The notes below the pieces were generated by a model. It saw nothing but the letters and a program-made list of their open reading frames with translations, did no database searches and was not told the origin of the DNA. The translations under genes were made by a program, and so were the position numbers. From the NCBI RefSeq assembly GCF_006711645.1, contig NZ_CP041248.1:1-64000 (forward strand): a stretch of 64,000 bases of DNA, written 5' to 3'. Below are positions 56,911 through 64,000 of this stretch, in pieces. The stretch's first letter is position 1; every line of letters begins with the position of its first letter. This DNA is from Klebsiella electrica. Its GTDB lineage: Bacteria > Pseudomonadota > Gammaproteobacteria > Enterobacterales > Enterobacteriaceae.

Positions 56911-57060
56911 AGGTGATCTTTATGCCAGCGTACTCGCCAGCGTTCTCTTTGTTATGTCCCCATACTAAACATGTATGGCCCAGAGTGAAACAATTTTTGA
57001 AACCTGCAATGAAAATACATTGTGTTTCCATTTTGTTTACCTGAAAAGAGACGAAATGTA

Positions 57061-57591
57061 TTATTGCTTGAGATGCCTTTTTGCCATACGTTTTAGGGTT
57101 TGGAGTATTGTTTGGTAAGCAGCGAGTTCATTTTTGTACTCAGCAATCTCCGTCTCATTCTTAACATAGTCGTTTTCAAGCTTAGCTATAGTATCAGTGT
57201 ATTCTTGCATACTCTGTTCAACTTTTTTTGTTGCTGTACGAAACGCAGCGCTTTTAGTCGTTCTGATACCAACGGGGAATGTTTTCCCGATTTCCACGTC
57301 ATGTTTATAGAAACTGCTGATGCTTGTATTCCAGACGCTTGGCTTTTTGTCGCTAGGCCGAATTTTGATAAATGTGATTCCAGGGATTTTATCCACAAGA
57401 AAAACAGTTTTTTCACTGCCTTCTGCCGCATTCTTTTTCATTCGAATTGTTTTTACGCCAACTTCTATTAATTCGACGCTGGTTTTTATTTTCGACGGGT
57501 TGTCTACGTCCATATCAATAAATACCCGCCAGCATGACTGGCCCTCTTTTATCGATGAAGGACACGCTTGTGGAAAATGGTCTTTGTACAT
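57061..57591 (-). CDS. Hypothetical protein with C-terminal coiled coil, 176 aa
   Basis: Start at MYKDHFPQACPSS after GGGGT. The C-terminal 60 residues are a coiled coil (TIAKLENDYVKNETEIAEYK). The N-terminal part is mostly strand. Function unknown. Confidence 0.6.
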   Translation of the reverse strand: MYKDHFPQACPSSIKEGQSCWRVFIDMDVDNPSKIKTSVELIEVGVKTIRMKKNAAEGSEKTVFLVDKIPGITFIKIRPSDKKPSVWNTSISSFYKHDVEIGKTFPVGIRTTKSAAFRTATKKVEQSMQEYTDTIAKLENDYVKNETEIAEYKNELAAYQTILQTLKRMAKRHLKQ

Positions 57592-57673
57592 GGTAAACCC
57601 CAACAACCTGAAATATGTAGGATAAAGATTAAGGGCATTTATGCTGCTTACGAAATTCGGGGCGACTCACTAA

Positions 57674-58126
57674 TCACAGGGTGCGCTGGATTGACTCTGC
57701 GGCCTGTTGCCTTAGTGCGTTGCTGATACCAATTGCTTCAGCGAGATAAGCAAGATTATCCACCAGCACACATCGTGTCCCGGAACTGAGATCTCCAGTT
57801 ACTCCCCAGCGGAGCATTTCACCAGGAGCCGGTTCATAATTATCCAGTTCACACTCAGGAAGGTCTACTGGCTCTCCCAGATAATCAATTAAGACCGGCC
57901 TGATATCGCTATATTCGGCATCAATACCAAGTGGCAGATCTTTCCTGACATATTGCCTCAGAACAAATAAATCCCTTTCGCTACATTGAGGGAAAATTCC
58001 AACCGGCAAGTTTGTGATAAGAATAGCTGCACCTTTTGAATCGCCAATTTCCTGAACGAGTTTTGCGGCGCACCAGACCGCCCCCTTCAGGAACTCCAGA
58101 TTTTCATGCGATTGCTGTAATGACAT
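57674..58126 (-). CDS. Hypothetical protein, 150 aa
   Basis: AAGAGG precedes the ATG. A soluble, acidic product with LRWGVTGDLSSGTRCVLVDN. No family recognised. Confidence 0.6.
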   Translation of the reverse strand: MSLQQSHENLEFLKGAVWCAAKLVQEIGDSKGAAILITNLPVGIFPQCSERDLFVLRQYVRKDLPLGIDAEYSDIRPVLIDYLGEPVDLPECELDNYEPAPGEMLRWGVTGDLSSGTRCVLVDNLAYLAEAIGISNALRQQAAESIQRTL

Positions 58127-58138
58127 ATAACCTCTTTC

Positions 58139-58441
58139 TTATTGTCTGGCCCGCTTAAATCCATCGTTGCCATATGATTTAAAATACTCAGTAAACCCCT
58201 TATCGCTTTCACGAGTGTCGGCTGCGGCTTTCGAATTTGCCTCTTGCATGTCTCTTTCGCCTTTTTCCTGGCTGAGTTTCATGAAAGTCTTAATGTTATC
58301 GTCATTAGGGTCAGCCAGTACTTTCTGATAAGCCTTCTGGTAGCGCTCATCCAGGCTTAACCCTATTCCGAGACTCTGGCATCCGCTAATGCCGGTTATG
58401 AAAGCAATGATCAGAAACTTTCGTAGGTACGCACATTTCAT
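58139..58441 (-). CDS. Lipoprotein, 100 aa
   Basis: From MKCAYLRKFLIIAFITGISG-C the signal peptide ends in a lipobox (ISGC), so the protein is anchored in a membrane. GGAG lies six bases upstream. The mature part is helical and charged. Start overlaps the preceding gene region by none; spacing to the next gene is 12 bases. Confidence 0.7.
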   Translation of the reverse strand: MKCAYLRKFLIIAFITGISGCQSLGIGLSLDERYQKAYQKVLADPNDDNIKTFMKLSQEKGERDMQEANSKAAADTRESDKGFTEYFKSYGNDGFKRARQ

Positions 58442-58449
58442 CATTACTC

Positions 58450-58977
58450 CTACCGGGATGACCCGAGCATTTTGTTCCAGGCCGTAATCAGTGACTGAAT
58501 CCCAGAAGTGGGCACAGGAGCAACCCATTTACAGCAGCTGAACCACAGGCGGTTAAACCGGTGAGGCATTTTCGTGATGTAGTTTTCCTTATACTCAAAG
58601 TTGTATTTATCACCAACGATGCGCGGAACTTCTTTGCAGAACGGACAGCGTTGAGCACCCGCGCTCATTTCAGGAACGATGATGAACTCGGTTTCCCCCA
58701 GCGTATCTGGATCCCACGGTTCGCGTTCACGCCAGCATGTGCCTTCTGGGAGCACGATATTCTCGTCGCATACGATGTATTCAAAGGTGGGAAATAACAG
58801 TTGATGAACACCGTGTTTACGCCAGCGCACTAACGCCAGAAACTCAATATGTTCTGAGCTATCGGCTTCCCGGGGAACAATAAAACGGTATACACCTGCT
58901 TTAGTCGGTAACCCTTCGCCCCGGATGCCAACTGGAGTCCAGCTTGGTTCTGTTGAGATACGGCGTAGTGCAGTCAT
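58450..58977 (-). CDS. Hypothetical protein with cysteine motif, 175 aa
   Basis: Start near MTALRRISTEPSW; a longer frame begins ten codons earlier. It contains RCPFCKEVPRIV and later WFSCCKWVA, as in DUF551/Lar-like restriction-alleviation zinc proteins, followed by AWNKMLG. The resemblance to the phage Lar-type 'CPFC...W' proteins is moderate. Function unknown. Confidence 0.55.
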   Translation of the reverse strand: MTALRRISTEPSWTPVGIRGEGLPTKAGVYRFIVPREADSSEHIEFLALVRWRKHGVHQLLFPTFEYIVCDENIVLPEGTCWREREPWDPDTLGETEFIIVPEMSAGAQRCPFCKEVPRIVGDKYNFEYKENYITKMPHRFNRLWFSCCKWVAPVPTSGIQSLITAWNKMLGSSR

Positions 58978-59056
58978 AGTTACTCCCATTAAATTTTCTT
59001 CGTTCAATTTCCAGAATGAATCGATCTTTAAATCACTCTAACGGTAACTATTCCGA

Positions 59057-59941
59057 TTACGAAATTCCGTTACCTTTAGGAATGATCGTGTTAACAGCCA
59101 GCATTGCATTTTTGAAGAAGTGTGCATTGCTACTTCTTAACTTAACAGAAGCATTAGAACTGACCGGGCTCAATGCCAGTAATGCGGTGCTGCGTCCCAG
59201 CCAGCGATAATATGAGAATAAACCCCACGAATTCAGGAATTCTCGTTTCATAATTGACATCAATTCAGATCTATCAGTCTGGTTAACTTTTGGGAACGCA
59301 ATGAAAACTGCGCTATCCGGGTTCCGGGACAACCAACTGAAAACCTCTTCATTGGTGTAATAATACTTACCTTGCGTAAACACTCGCCCATTAAATCCTA
59401 ATCGCACGACTGAGGACGGTATAATGTTATGGCAATAATCGAGCATGGGATATCCCATTTTCATCTGAGCGATATCAATGCGATTATCGCTCGGAATGCT
59501 TGCAGGTGCATTTGCATTTTTGAAACCGCGAGTACTGATCGAGTAATGACCGTCATCTGCATTCTGATAAACCCAGAATGGCTTGCAATACTCTTCTGAG
59601 TCTATAGCGGCTGTAAGATACGCTTCATCATAACTTTCAAATAACTTTTTTACTTTAGTCTGGTGGTCTGCAATATTTCTGGATTGAAGGTCTGGCCTGA
59701 TTTTTAAAGGAATAGAATACACCGGTTCAAATGCCTTGACCGTATGGCCAGAACTCGTATGGTTTAGCAAATACCCAACCCACTCACGTTGAATTCCTTT
59801 TCCTATATACTCGCCGCTGTTCGCCCCTGCGTTGGTATCAAAACGCACGATAGATGTTCCACGCGCAGAAAGCATATTTTCAAATTCAGCACGGATAATG
59901 TTGGTATTTTTGCTAGTTAACGAATTCTGGAGATCATGCAT
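59057..59941 (-). CDS. Hypothetical protein, 294 aa
   Basis: GGTGG before the ATG. Alpha/beta composition with no membrane span; words such as VKAFEPVYSIPLKIRPDLQS and RVFTQGKYYYTNEEVFSWLS. No known family recognised. Confidence 0.6.
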   Translation of the reverse strand: MHDLQNSLTSKNTNIIRAEFENMLSARGTSIVRFDTNAGANSGEYIGKGIQREWVGYLLNHTSSGHTVKAFEPVYSIPLKIRPDLQSRNIADHQTKVKKLFESYDEAYLTAAIDSEEYCKPFWVYQNADDGHYSISTRGFKNANAPASIPSDNRIDIAQMKMGYPMLDYCHNIIPSSVVRLGFNGRVFTQGKYYYTNEEVFSWLSRNPDSAVFIAFPKVNQTDRSELMSIMKREFLNSWGLFSYYRWLGRSTALLALSPVSSNASVKLRSSNAHFFKNAMLAVNTIIPKGNGIS

Positions 59942-60091
59942 ATGTAGCCACCATTCATGTTTCAGCTTCGACTCTCACTATAATCACATGTTGAAATTTA
60001 TTGTTACAGTGAGAATGAGGACGTTTTGCACCCAAAAATAAATAGCTTTTTCAACCGCAATTTGTGGGCATAAATGGTTTTTCTTAGCGTA

Positions 60092-60117
60092 AAAAAATAG
60101 CCGACTATGTCGGCTAT
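60092..60117 (-). terminator. Rho-independent terminator
   Basis: TAGCCGACATAGTCGGCTA stem followed on the minus strand by TTTTTTT, directly after the 134-aa gene. Confidence 0.87.
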
Positions 60118-60140
60118 TGTGACGATTCAACAGCTGGTGG

Positions 60141-60542
60141 TCAGAAAATGCACATCGAGGCGTATGCCGTCTTCTGGGAAACTTCAGTAGGGTTACGACC
60201 AATGAAAATACTACGGTTATTTTCTTTCTCGCTACGCATGAAGCGGTAGAGGTGGATGGCTACTCCATGAGCTTTCTGCACATCACGTCGGTGCAGCACA
60301 AGGTGCATTCTTTTTGGTGGTATGTGTGGGAAACGTTTCGCCAGAATTTGTCCAAGCACGTTAAGTGATTCACTGTTCTCGCGTAGCTGGTAAAGGTCTT
60401 CCACGATGAAAAAGATGTTATTCCCCCTGTCGAGTTCGTCAGGTACGGGGCACACTTTTAATCGGCACTCGATGACTTCACAACTCCAGTCACGATGAGG
60501 CAGAGACATGATGATGTTTTCTTTCTGCAAGACATTCGACAT
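60141..60542 (-). CDS. Hypothetical protein, 133 aa
   Basis: Start at MSNVLQKENIIMSL, eight bases after GAGG. Alpha/beta, with IFFIVEDLYQLRENSESLNV and HLVLHRRDVQKAHGVAIHLY. Function unknown. Confidence 0.55.
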   Translation of the reverse strand: MSNVLQKENIIMSLPHRDWSCEVIECRLKVCPVPDELDRGNNIFFIVEDLYQLRENSESLNVLGQILAKRFPHIPPKRMHLVLHRRDVQKAHGVAIHLYRFMRSEKENNRSIFIGRNPTEVSQKTAYASMCIF

Positions 60543-60632
60543 AAATCCCACCTCACGGTAAAAGCTGTATCAGTTTAACTCCCAAAACCCTTCGGCTGTG
60601 GGTTCTGCATTACGCACCGGCTCTCAGATTCC

Positions 60633-61094
60633 TTAAGGCTTTGATCCAGTATTATTCTTGAGAAATTTGAGTTCAGAACTACCCGGCTTCCCTTTTTGGG
60701 CCGTCTTGATAAATTCCCGCTCTTTGAAATACCACCGTTCAACAATTTGTGAAGATAGCGTATTGGATTCCAAGGCATAAGCCTGCAACTCCCTCCATGC
60801 AGCTATGTTATGCGGTTTGTATTTTGCCAGCTTAATATCCAGTTCTTCTTGCCAAGATCTGGCGCGTTTTGTAAAAACCTTTCGACCCAGCATTGGGAAA
60901 ACCAAGAGCCCTGCTATATTGCCGACGAACTGTACAGACCAGTCAGAGGTTATGTAAAACCATATCCCGGCATTAACCGAAACCAGAACCAATAACCATG
61001 TTCCATACGCTCGCTGAAATGGAGGGAAGCAGTTATCTCGCCACATTCGAATACTTTTTCCAATGCTGTTCAGCAGGTTTTCGTTTGTTTTCAT
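60633..61094 (-). CDS. Membrane protein with two spans, 153 aa
   Basis: Hydrophobic segments about residues 30-48 (GTWLLVLVSVNAGIWFYI) and 55-70 (VQFVGNIAGLLVFPML), followed by a basic cytoplasmic tail (RKVFTKRARSWQEELDIKLA). Function unknown. Confidence 0.6.
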   Translation of the reverse strand: MKTNENLLNSIGKSIRMWRDNCFPPFQRAYGTWLLVLVSVNAGIWFYITSDWSVQFVGNIAGLLVFPMLGRKVFTKRARSWQEELDIKLAKYKPHNIAAWRELQAYALESNTLSSQIVERWYFKEREFIKTAQKGKPGSSELKFLKNNTGSKP

Positions 61095-61168
61095 CAGTTA
61101 TCTCTGTTCCTCTTCAGCATAGGCCGTTTGTATCAATTCAAACCTGTTCACCCTGACTACTTGAAGAA

Positions 61169-61393
61169 CTATCTGATCGGTAATGCACCTAACCGGCGTA
61201 GTGCATCAGTAACCTCGTCTATGCCGAATAAAGACATTGGCGGGACTTTATCTCCAGAGATTGAGCAGGCTGTACACAATGCATTGTATGAGCTTACTCG
61301 TTCACGATGTAGAGACTGAAGGCTTACGATCAACAGATCTCGCTCTGGGCCCGTGGTAGCTCCTATAAGGTCAAATAAACTTTGTTTAACCAC
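61169..61393 (-). CDS. Small hypothetical protein with GTG start, 74 aa
   Basis: A strong GGAGG lies nine bases before GTG at 61393. The product (KQSLFDLIGATTGPERDLLI) is soluble and helical, ending RRLGALPIR. Function unknown. Confidence 0.5.
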   Translation of the reverse strand: MVKQSLFDLIGATTGPERDLLIVSLQSLHRERVSSYNALCTACSISGDKVPPMSLFGIDEVTDALRRLGALPIR

Positions 61394-61477
61394 TTACGTA
61401 ATCCTCCGTCAAAATCAGTCAAGAGTGCGCTCATTCTCCTCAGTTTCATTTTTTAATGAACGGAAAAGGTCGACAAA

Positions 61478-61813
61478 TCAGGCGGTATTAAAGACACCAT
61501 CGTCTTTTAGTCCCATCCGTGTGTATACATCATTAATATGCTTGTGAATATATTGAAGATCACTTGCCTGCTCATGCTGTCTGATACGGTCTTCATGGCG
61601 AGAATTGGATAACCGAATGCAACGTTCCCGTTGTTCAACAATGTACTCAGTACACTGGGTATGTTCAAACATGACCTCTCCCCATTGCCTGGCAGCGCGG
61701 AGATACAACCCTCTTTCTTCCAGGTCCCGGGCAAGTATCACCGATTTGGTCGCTGGTATCTGGTACATTTCTTCAGCGAGCAGGAACGCTGCTGCACATT
61801 TTCTTTGTCCCAT
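61478..61813 (-). CDS. PerC-like / Ash-type small protein, 111 aa
   Basis: The N-terminal half LLAEEMYQIPATKSVILARD-LEERGLYLRAARQWGEVM follows the layout A-x(2)-LE-x-KG-x-Y-x-RAA-x-RW of the PerC/Ash family of small transcription modulators found on plasmids and phages. The following segment is basic and helical. Assignment is by pattern only. Confidence 0.55.
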   Translation of the reverse strand: MGQRKCAAAFLLAEEMYQIPATKSVILARDLEERGLYLRAARQWGEVMFEHTQCTEYIVEQRERCIRLSNSRHEDRIRQHEQASDLQYIHKHINDVYTRMGLKDDGVFNTA

Positions 61814-61821
61814 ATCTACCT

Positions 61822-62139
61822 CTACCCTTTGTATAGAGTCGACATCTGGGCAGAAGTGAATGAGATTAACTCTTCAACCTGCCATTCGCTGATACTCTCC
61901 TGGTGGATAACCGAGTCCAGAAGTGAGCAGAAGACCCGACCTTCACAGAAGGCATCGAATAAGGTTTGCCAGGCACCGGCGAATCGCCCGGCCAGTTTAC
62001 TTCGCTGACGTTTACTGCGGCAGCGATGCAATTCTTGCTGAAACAAGGATTCGTTTTCCGCACTGCTTTTTTCATGCAGAGCATCCCATAACTGGTTGAA
62101 CCGTGTTTCAGTACAATTTCTGGCCGTTACCATCGTCAT
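61822..62139 (-). CDS. Hypothetical protein, PerC-neighbour type, 105 aa
   Basis: GAAGGAAATATT before the ATG, eight bases upstream of the PerC-like gene. Its middle (HRCRSKRQRSKLAGRFAGAW) is strongly basic. Helical; possibly a DNA- or RNA-binding partner. Not recognised further. Confidence 0.5.
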   Translation of the reverse strand: MTMVTARNCTETRFNQLWDALHEKSSAENESLFQQELHRCRSKRQRSKLAGRFAGAWQTLFDAFCEGRVFCSLLDSVIHQESISEWQVEELISFTSAQMSTLYKG

Positions 62140-62248
62140 AATATTTCCTTCAGAGGCGGTTAAGCCTGTATCAATGTTGCTATTTGATATCTATTTTCCA
62201 CGTAATATTCAGGTGACGAAATCTCAGCTATAAATCGCTGATGGCTAA

Positions 62249-63319
62249 TTAGTCTGACCCGCATTTCTCCCGGTTGTACGCCCCACCAGGTAGCACCCAT
62301 TCTTTTGACATGTTAATGACGGGCAATGTATAGACCGGATTTACCGCTTGCAGCAGCGCTTCCTCATCCGTGATATTAATAGGAGAAATATTCTGGCTTA
62401 GATCCAGAACATTTATTCGTTTACGACTGATAGTGACCCCAAAGCGGTTTTCATAGTTGGCCATTGCGTGAATACGCTCGGGGAAATAATGTTTGATGGT
62501 TGCCCATATGCGAGCACTGTTGTATATACACGTTAAGCATGAACTGCGACCCCATCCAAGACGATACGGTACTGGGGCTGTAACACGATGTTTTGCTAAA
62601 ATCTCCCAGACTTGTTCTTCAGACCATTCAAGTACTGGCCTCCAGGCATCAACTTGTCTTTTTTTGCAACTGCTGGTATGTGGCTCCAGTTGTAAGTAAT
62701 TGAATCTATTAGAGCTTTCCGCTCTCCTTTCCCCCGTAATAAAAAGCACCTTTTTTCCGTCAAAGCGTCTCTGATTTGTGAGTGCTCGCCGACCAACATC
62801 AATTTTTAGTGCTGATGAGCACCAACGTGTTTTAAGGCTTGGTGATTGCTGAGGGAACCGAAGTCGCGTGGCGGGAGTGCTTCGCTGGATATCACGTTCC
62901 GCGATTATTAATCCATCTGGGGTTTCGATACATTGCGGGCGACTGTAGCCATTCTCTTTCAGCATCTCACCTTCCATTCCTCCCTGAAGCCAGGAGAACA
63001 TCAACGGTATCTGAAATGTTGAAGCTATTTTGCGGTTGTAGTCGGCCATAAATGGCCAGTCCATTAAAGTACTTCCCTCGCGGCCATCAACATCGTGATG
63101 CCAGAGTTCCACCCTGGACAGATCGACCCCGATGTCAATTAAGTGGAGAAGGCAGGCTATGGAGTCTTTTCCGCCGCTAAGGCAAATGATTATCACGTCA
63201 TAGCAAGATATGTCGATATCTGGAGCGTTCCTGTACGTTTGTCCTGATAGTGGCGTGGTGATGCCTGCTATGCTACTCAGTGCAGGAATAATAAAGTTAT
63301 CGTCGATTAAATCACTCAC
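62249..63319 (-). CDS. PAPS-reductase/ATP-pyrophosphatase family protein, 356 aa, GTG start
   Basis: PP-loop CLSGGKDSIACLLHL at residues 46-60, then VELWHHDVDGREGSTLMDWP, TRWCSSALKIDVGRRALT and a cysteine cluster RSSCLTCIYNS. This places it in the phosphoadenosine phosphosulfate reductase superfamily, which also includes DNA phosphorothioation DndC. No dnd partner genes are seen, so the substrate is open. Overlaps the preceding gene by eight bases. Confidence 0.82.
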   Translation of the reverse strand: MSDLIDDNFIIPALSSIAGITTPLSGQTYRNAPDIDISCYDVIIICLSGGKDSIACLLHLIDIGVDLSRVELWHHDVDGREGSTLMDWPFMADYNRKIASTFQIPLMFSWLQGGMEGEMLKENGYSRPQCIETPDGLIIAERDIQRSTPATRLRFPQQSPSLKTRWCSSALKIDVGRRALTNQRRFDGKKVLFITGERRAESSNRFNYLQLEPHTSSCKKRQVDAWRPVLEWSEEQVWEILAKHRVTAPVPYRLGWGRSSCLTCIYNSARIWATIKHYFPERIHAMANYENRFGVTISRKRINVLDLSQNISPINITDEEALLQAVNPVYTLPVINMSKEWVLPGGAYNREKCGSD

Positions 63320-63635
63320 TTGCCGCGCTCCTGCTCTGAAGTGAATTTGTCAGAATCGCAGCAAGTCTAGTCTCGCCTAATGATGAGGCCAGATCTGATA
63401 GCGCTAGTTTACCTGCTGCTTCCATACCAAGTGCCTTTACTCGACTGGTATCAAGAACTGCAATTCTTTGGCCTGTTGCCTTACAGACAAGCGCATATCG
63501 ACATACGCTTAATGTGCGATGGATGATGAATGAGAACATTTGATTGTCGATTTGTGCGCTGAATTTGCAGATCACATTTACTTTATGCGTCAACCCATTC
63601 TGGATTATGATTGTTGCAACATCGTCTTTAGGCAT
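63312..63635 (-). CDS. Hypothetical protein, 107 aa
   Basis: GGAGG precedes the ATG; its end overlaps the GTG start of the PAPS-reductase-like gene, implying coupling. Soluble, with LSVCRYALVCKATGQRIAVL. Function unknown. Confidence 0.6.
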   Translation of the reverse strand: MPKDDVATIIIQNGLTHKVNVICKFSAQIDNQMFSFIIHRTLSVCRYALVCKATGQRIAVLDTSRVKALGMEAAGKLALSDLASSLGETRLAAILTNSLQSRSAASE

Positions 63636-63757
63636 ATCTACCTCCGGCTTTTTACTAAGCCTAATACGACGCTAACAGCTGACGAAATTTGCTTACAGAT
63701 ATAACTTTCACTGCAAATATCGTGTTATGAGTGACTGATTACTGCTTTGGAGACAGA

Positions 63758-64000
63758 ATGGATTTTTCTAAAACTACTGTAGTGAAACCCGGTTTAATTG
63801 GTGATAACAACGCGTATTGGGCGATGCACTTTTGCTCAATTATTGAAACCCTTTATGATAATAACCGGATGAAGGTACGTTTTAATTCCCCTCTCATGGG
63901 GAAACATACACCAACAATGAGAAACCTAGTTTCATTAGCTGGTGAAGGATATTTTTCTTTAATTAAAGATCAGTTCAGAAACTTCGGTCTACAAAATTTG
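63758..64000 (+). CDS. Hypothetical protein, 5' part only
   Basis: GGAGACAGA lies before the ATG and the frame stays open for 81 codons to the window edge: MDFSKTTVVKPGLIGDNNAY ... The product is not recognisable from this part. Divergent from the 107-aa gene; the gap 63636-63757 should hold both promoters. Confidence 0.6.
   Translation, partial: MDFSKTTVVKPGLIGDNNAYWAMHFCSIIETLYDNNRMKVRFNSPLMGKHTPTMRNLVSLAGEGYFSLIKDQFRNFGLQNL

Overview
The window is a piece of a large, low-copy enterobacterial plasmid, most like an IncHI-type (HI1/HI2-related) backbone. The signs are an initiator RepA with iteron-like repeats at position 1, a ParM/ParR partition locus next to a GntR-type regulator, and a long minus-strand backbone block that carries plasmid copies of RdgC, Dam, the DNA polymerase III sliding clamp (DnaN), SSB, a PAPS-reductase-like protein and many small unknown genes. 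The insertion sequences (IS26, IS30, ISKpn21, IS66, IS5 and IS3 families) are those of Klebsiella, Enterobacter and Escherichia plasmids. I saw no antibiotic-resistance gene, tRNA, rRNA or CRISPR array.

Layout. 1-5100: replication module and small backbone genes. 5270-6004: an unexplained GC-rich segment with three copies of a 16-19 bp repeat, each followed inward by a hairpin. 6090-17236: a damaged Gamma-Mobile-Trio (GMT) element on the minus strand, gmtY-gmtZ-gmtX-VPA1267-like gene-RecD-like helicase, with overlapping stop/start codons. gmtZ is split by an IS66-family element (8-bp duplication), the helicase is split by an ISKpn26-like IS5 element (CTAA duplication), and the helicase 3' end is removed by IS26 (no duplication). 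In silico removal of the first two elements restores both reading frames exactly. 17388-20037: backbone genes. 20250-22926: a 73-codon gene split by an IS3-family element that itself contains IS30.

24372-34291: a dif-like Xer recombination site with three IS1202-type (ISNCY) elements stacked at its XerC side. They are two identical 2278-bp ISKpn21 copies, each with a passenger gene, and a third, unnamed 5.3-kb relative whose inverted repeats enclose its transposase and four cargo genes: a TPR protein, an FRG-domain protein, a small membrane protein and a zinc/SEC-C protein. This cargo is the best candidate here for an undescribed, defence-like system.

34443-40311: exported and membrane proteins, an HNH-like protein, an orphan LexA-box, then parM-parR and gntR. 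40636-64000: a long minus-strand backbone block, with one IS5-family insertion that removes the C-terminus of a secreted protein. The last gene runs off the window on the plus strand.

How the genes fit together: RepA with its iterons and ParMR keep the plasmid, while DnaN, SSB, RdgC and Dam form a plasmid-borne replication and recombination support set. The GMT trio and the Xer-associated elements are layered, partly decayed mobile cargo.
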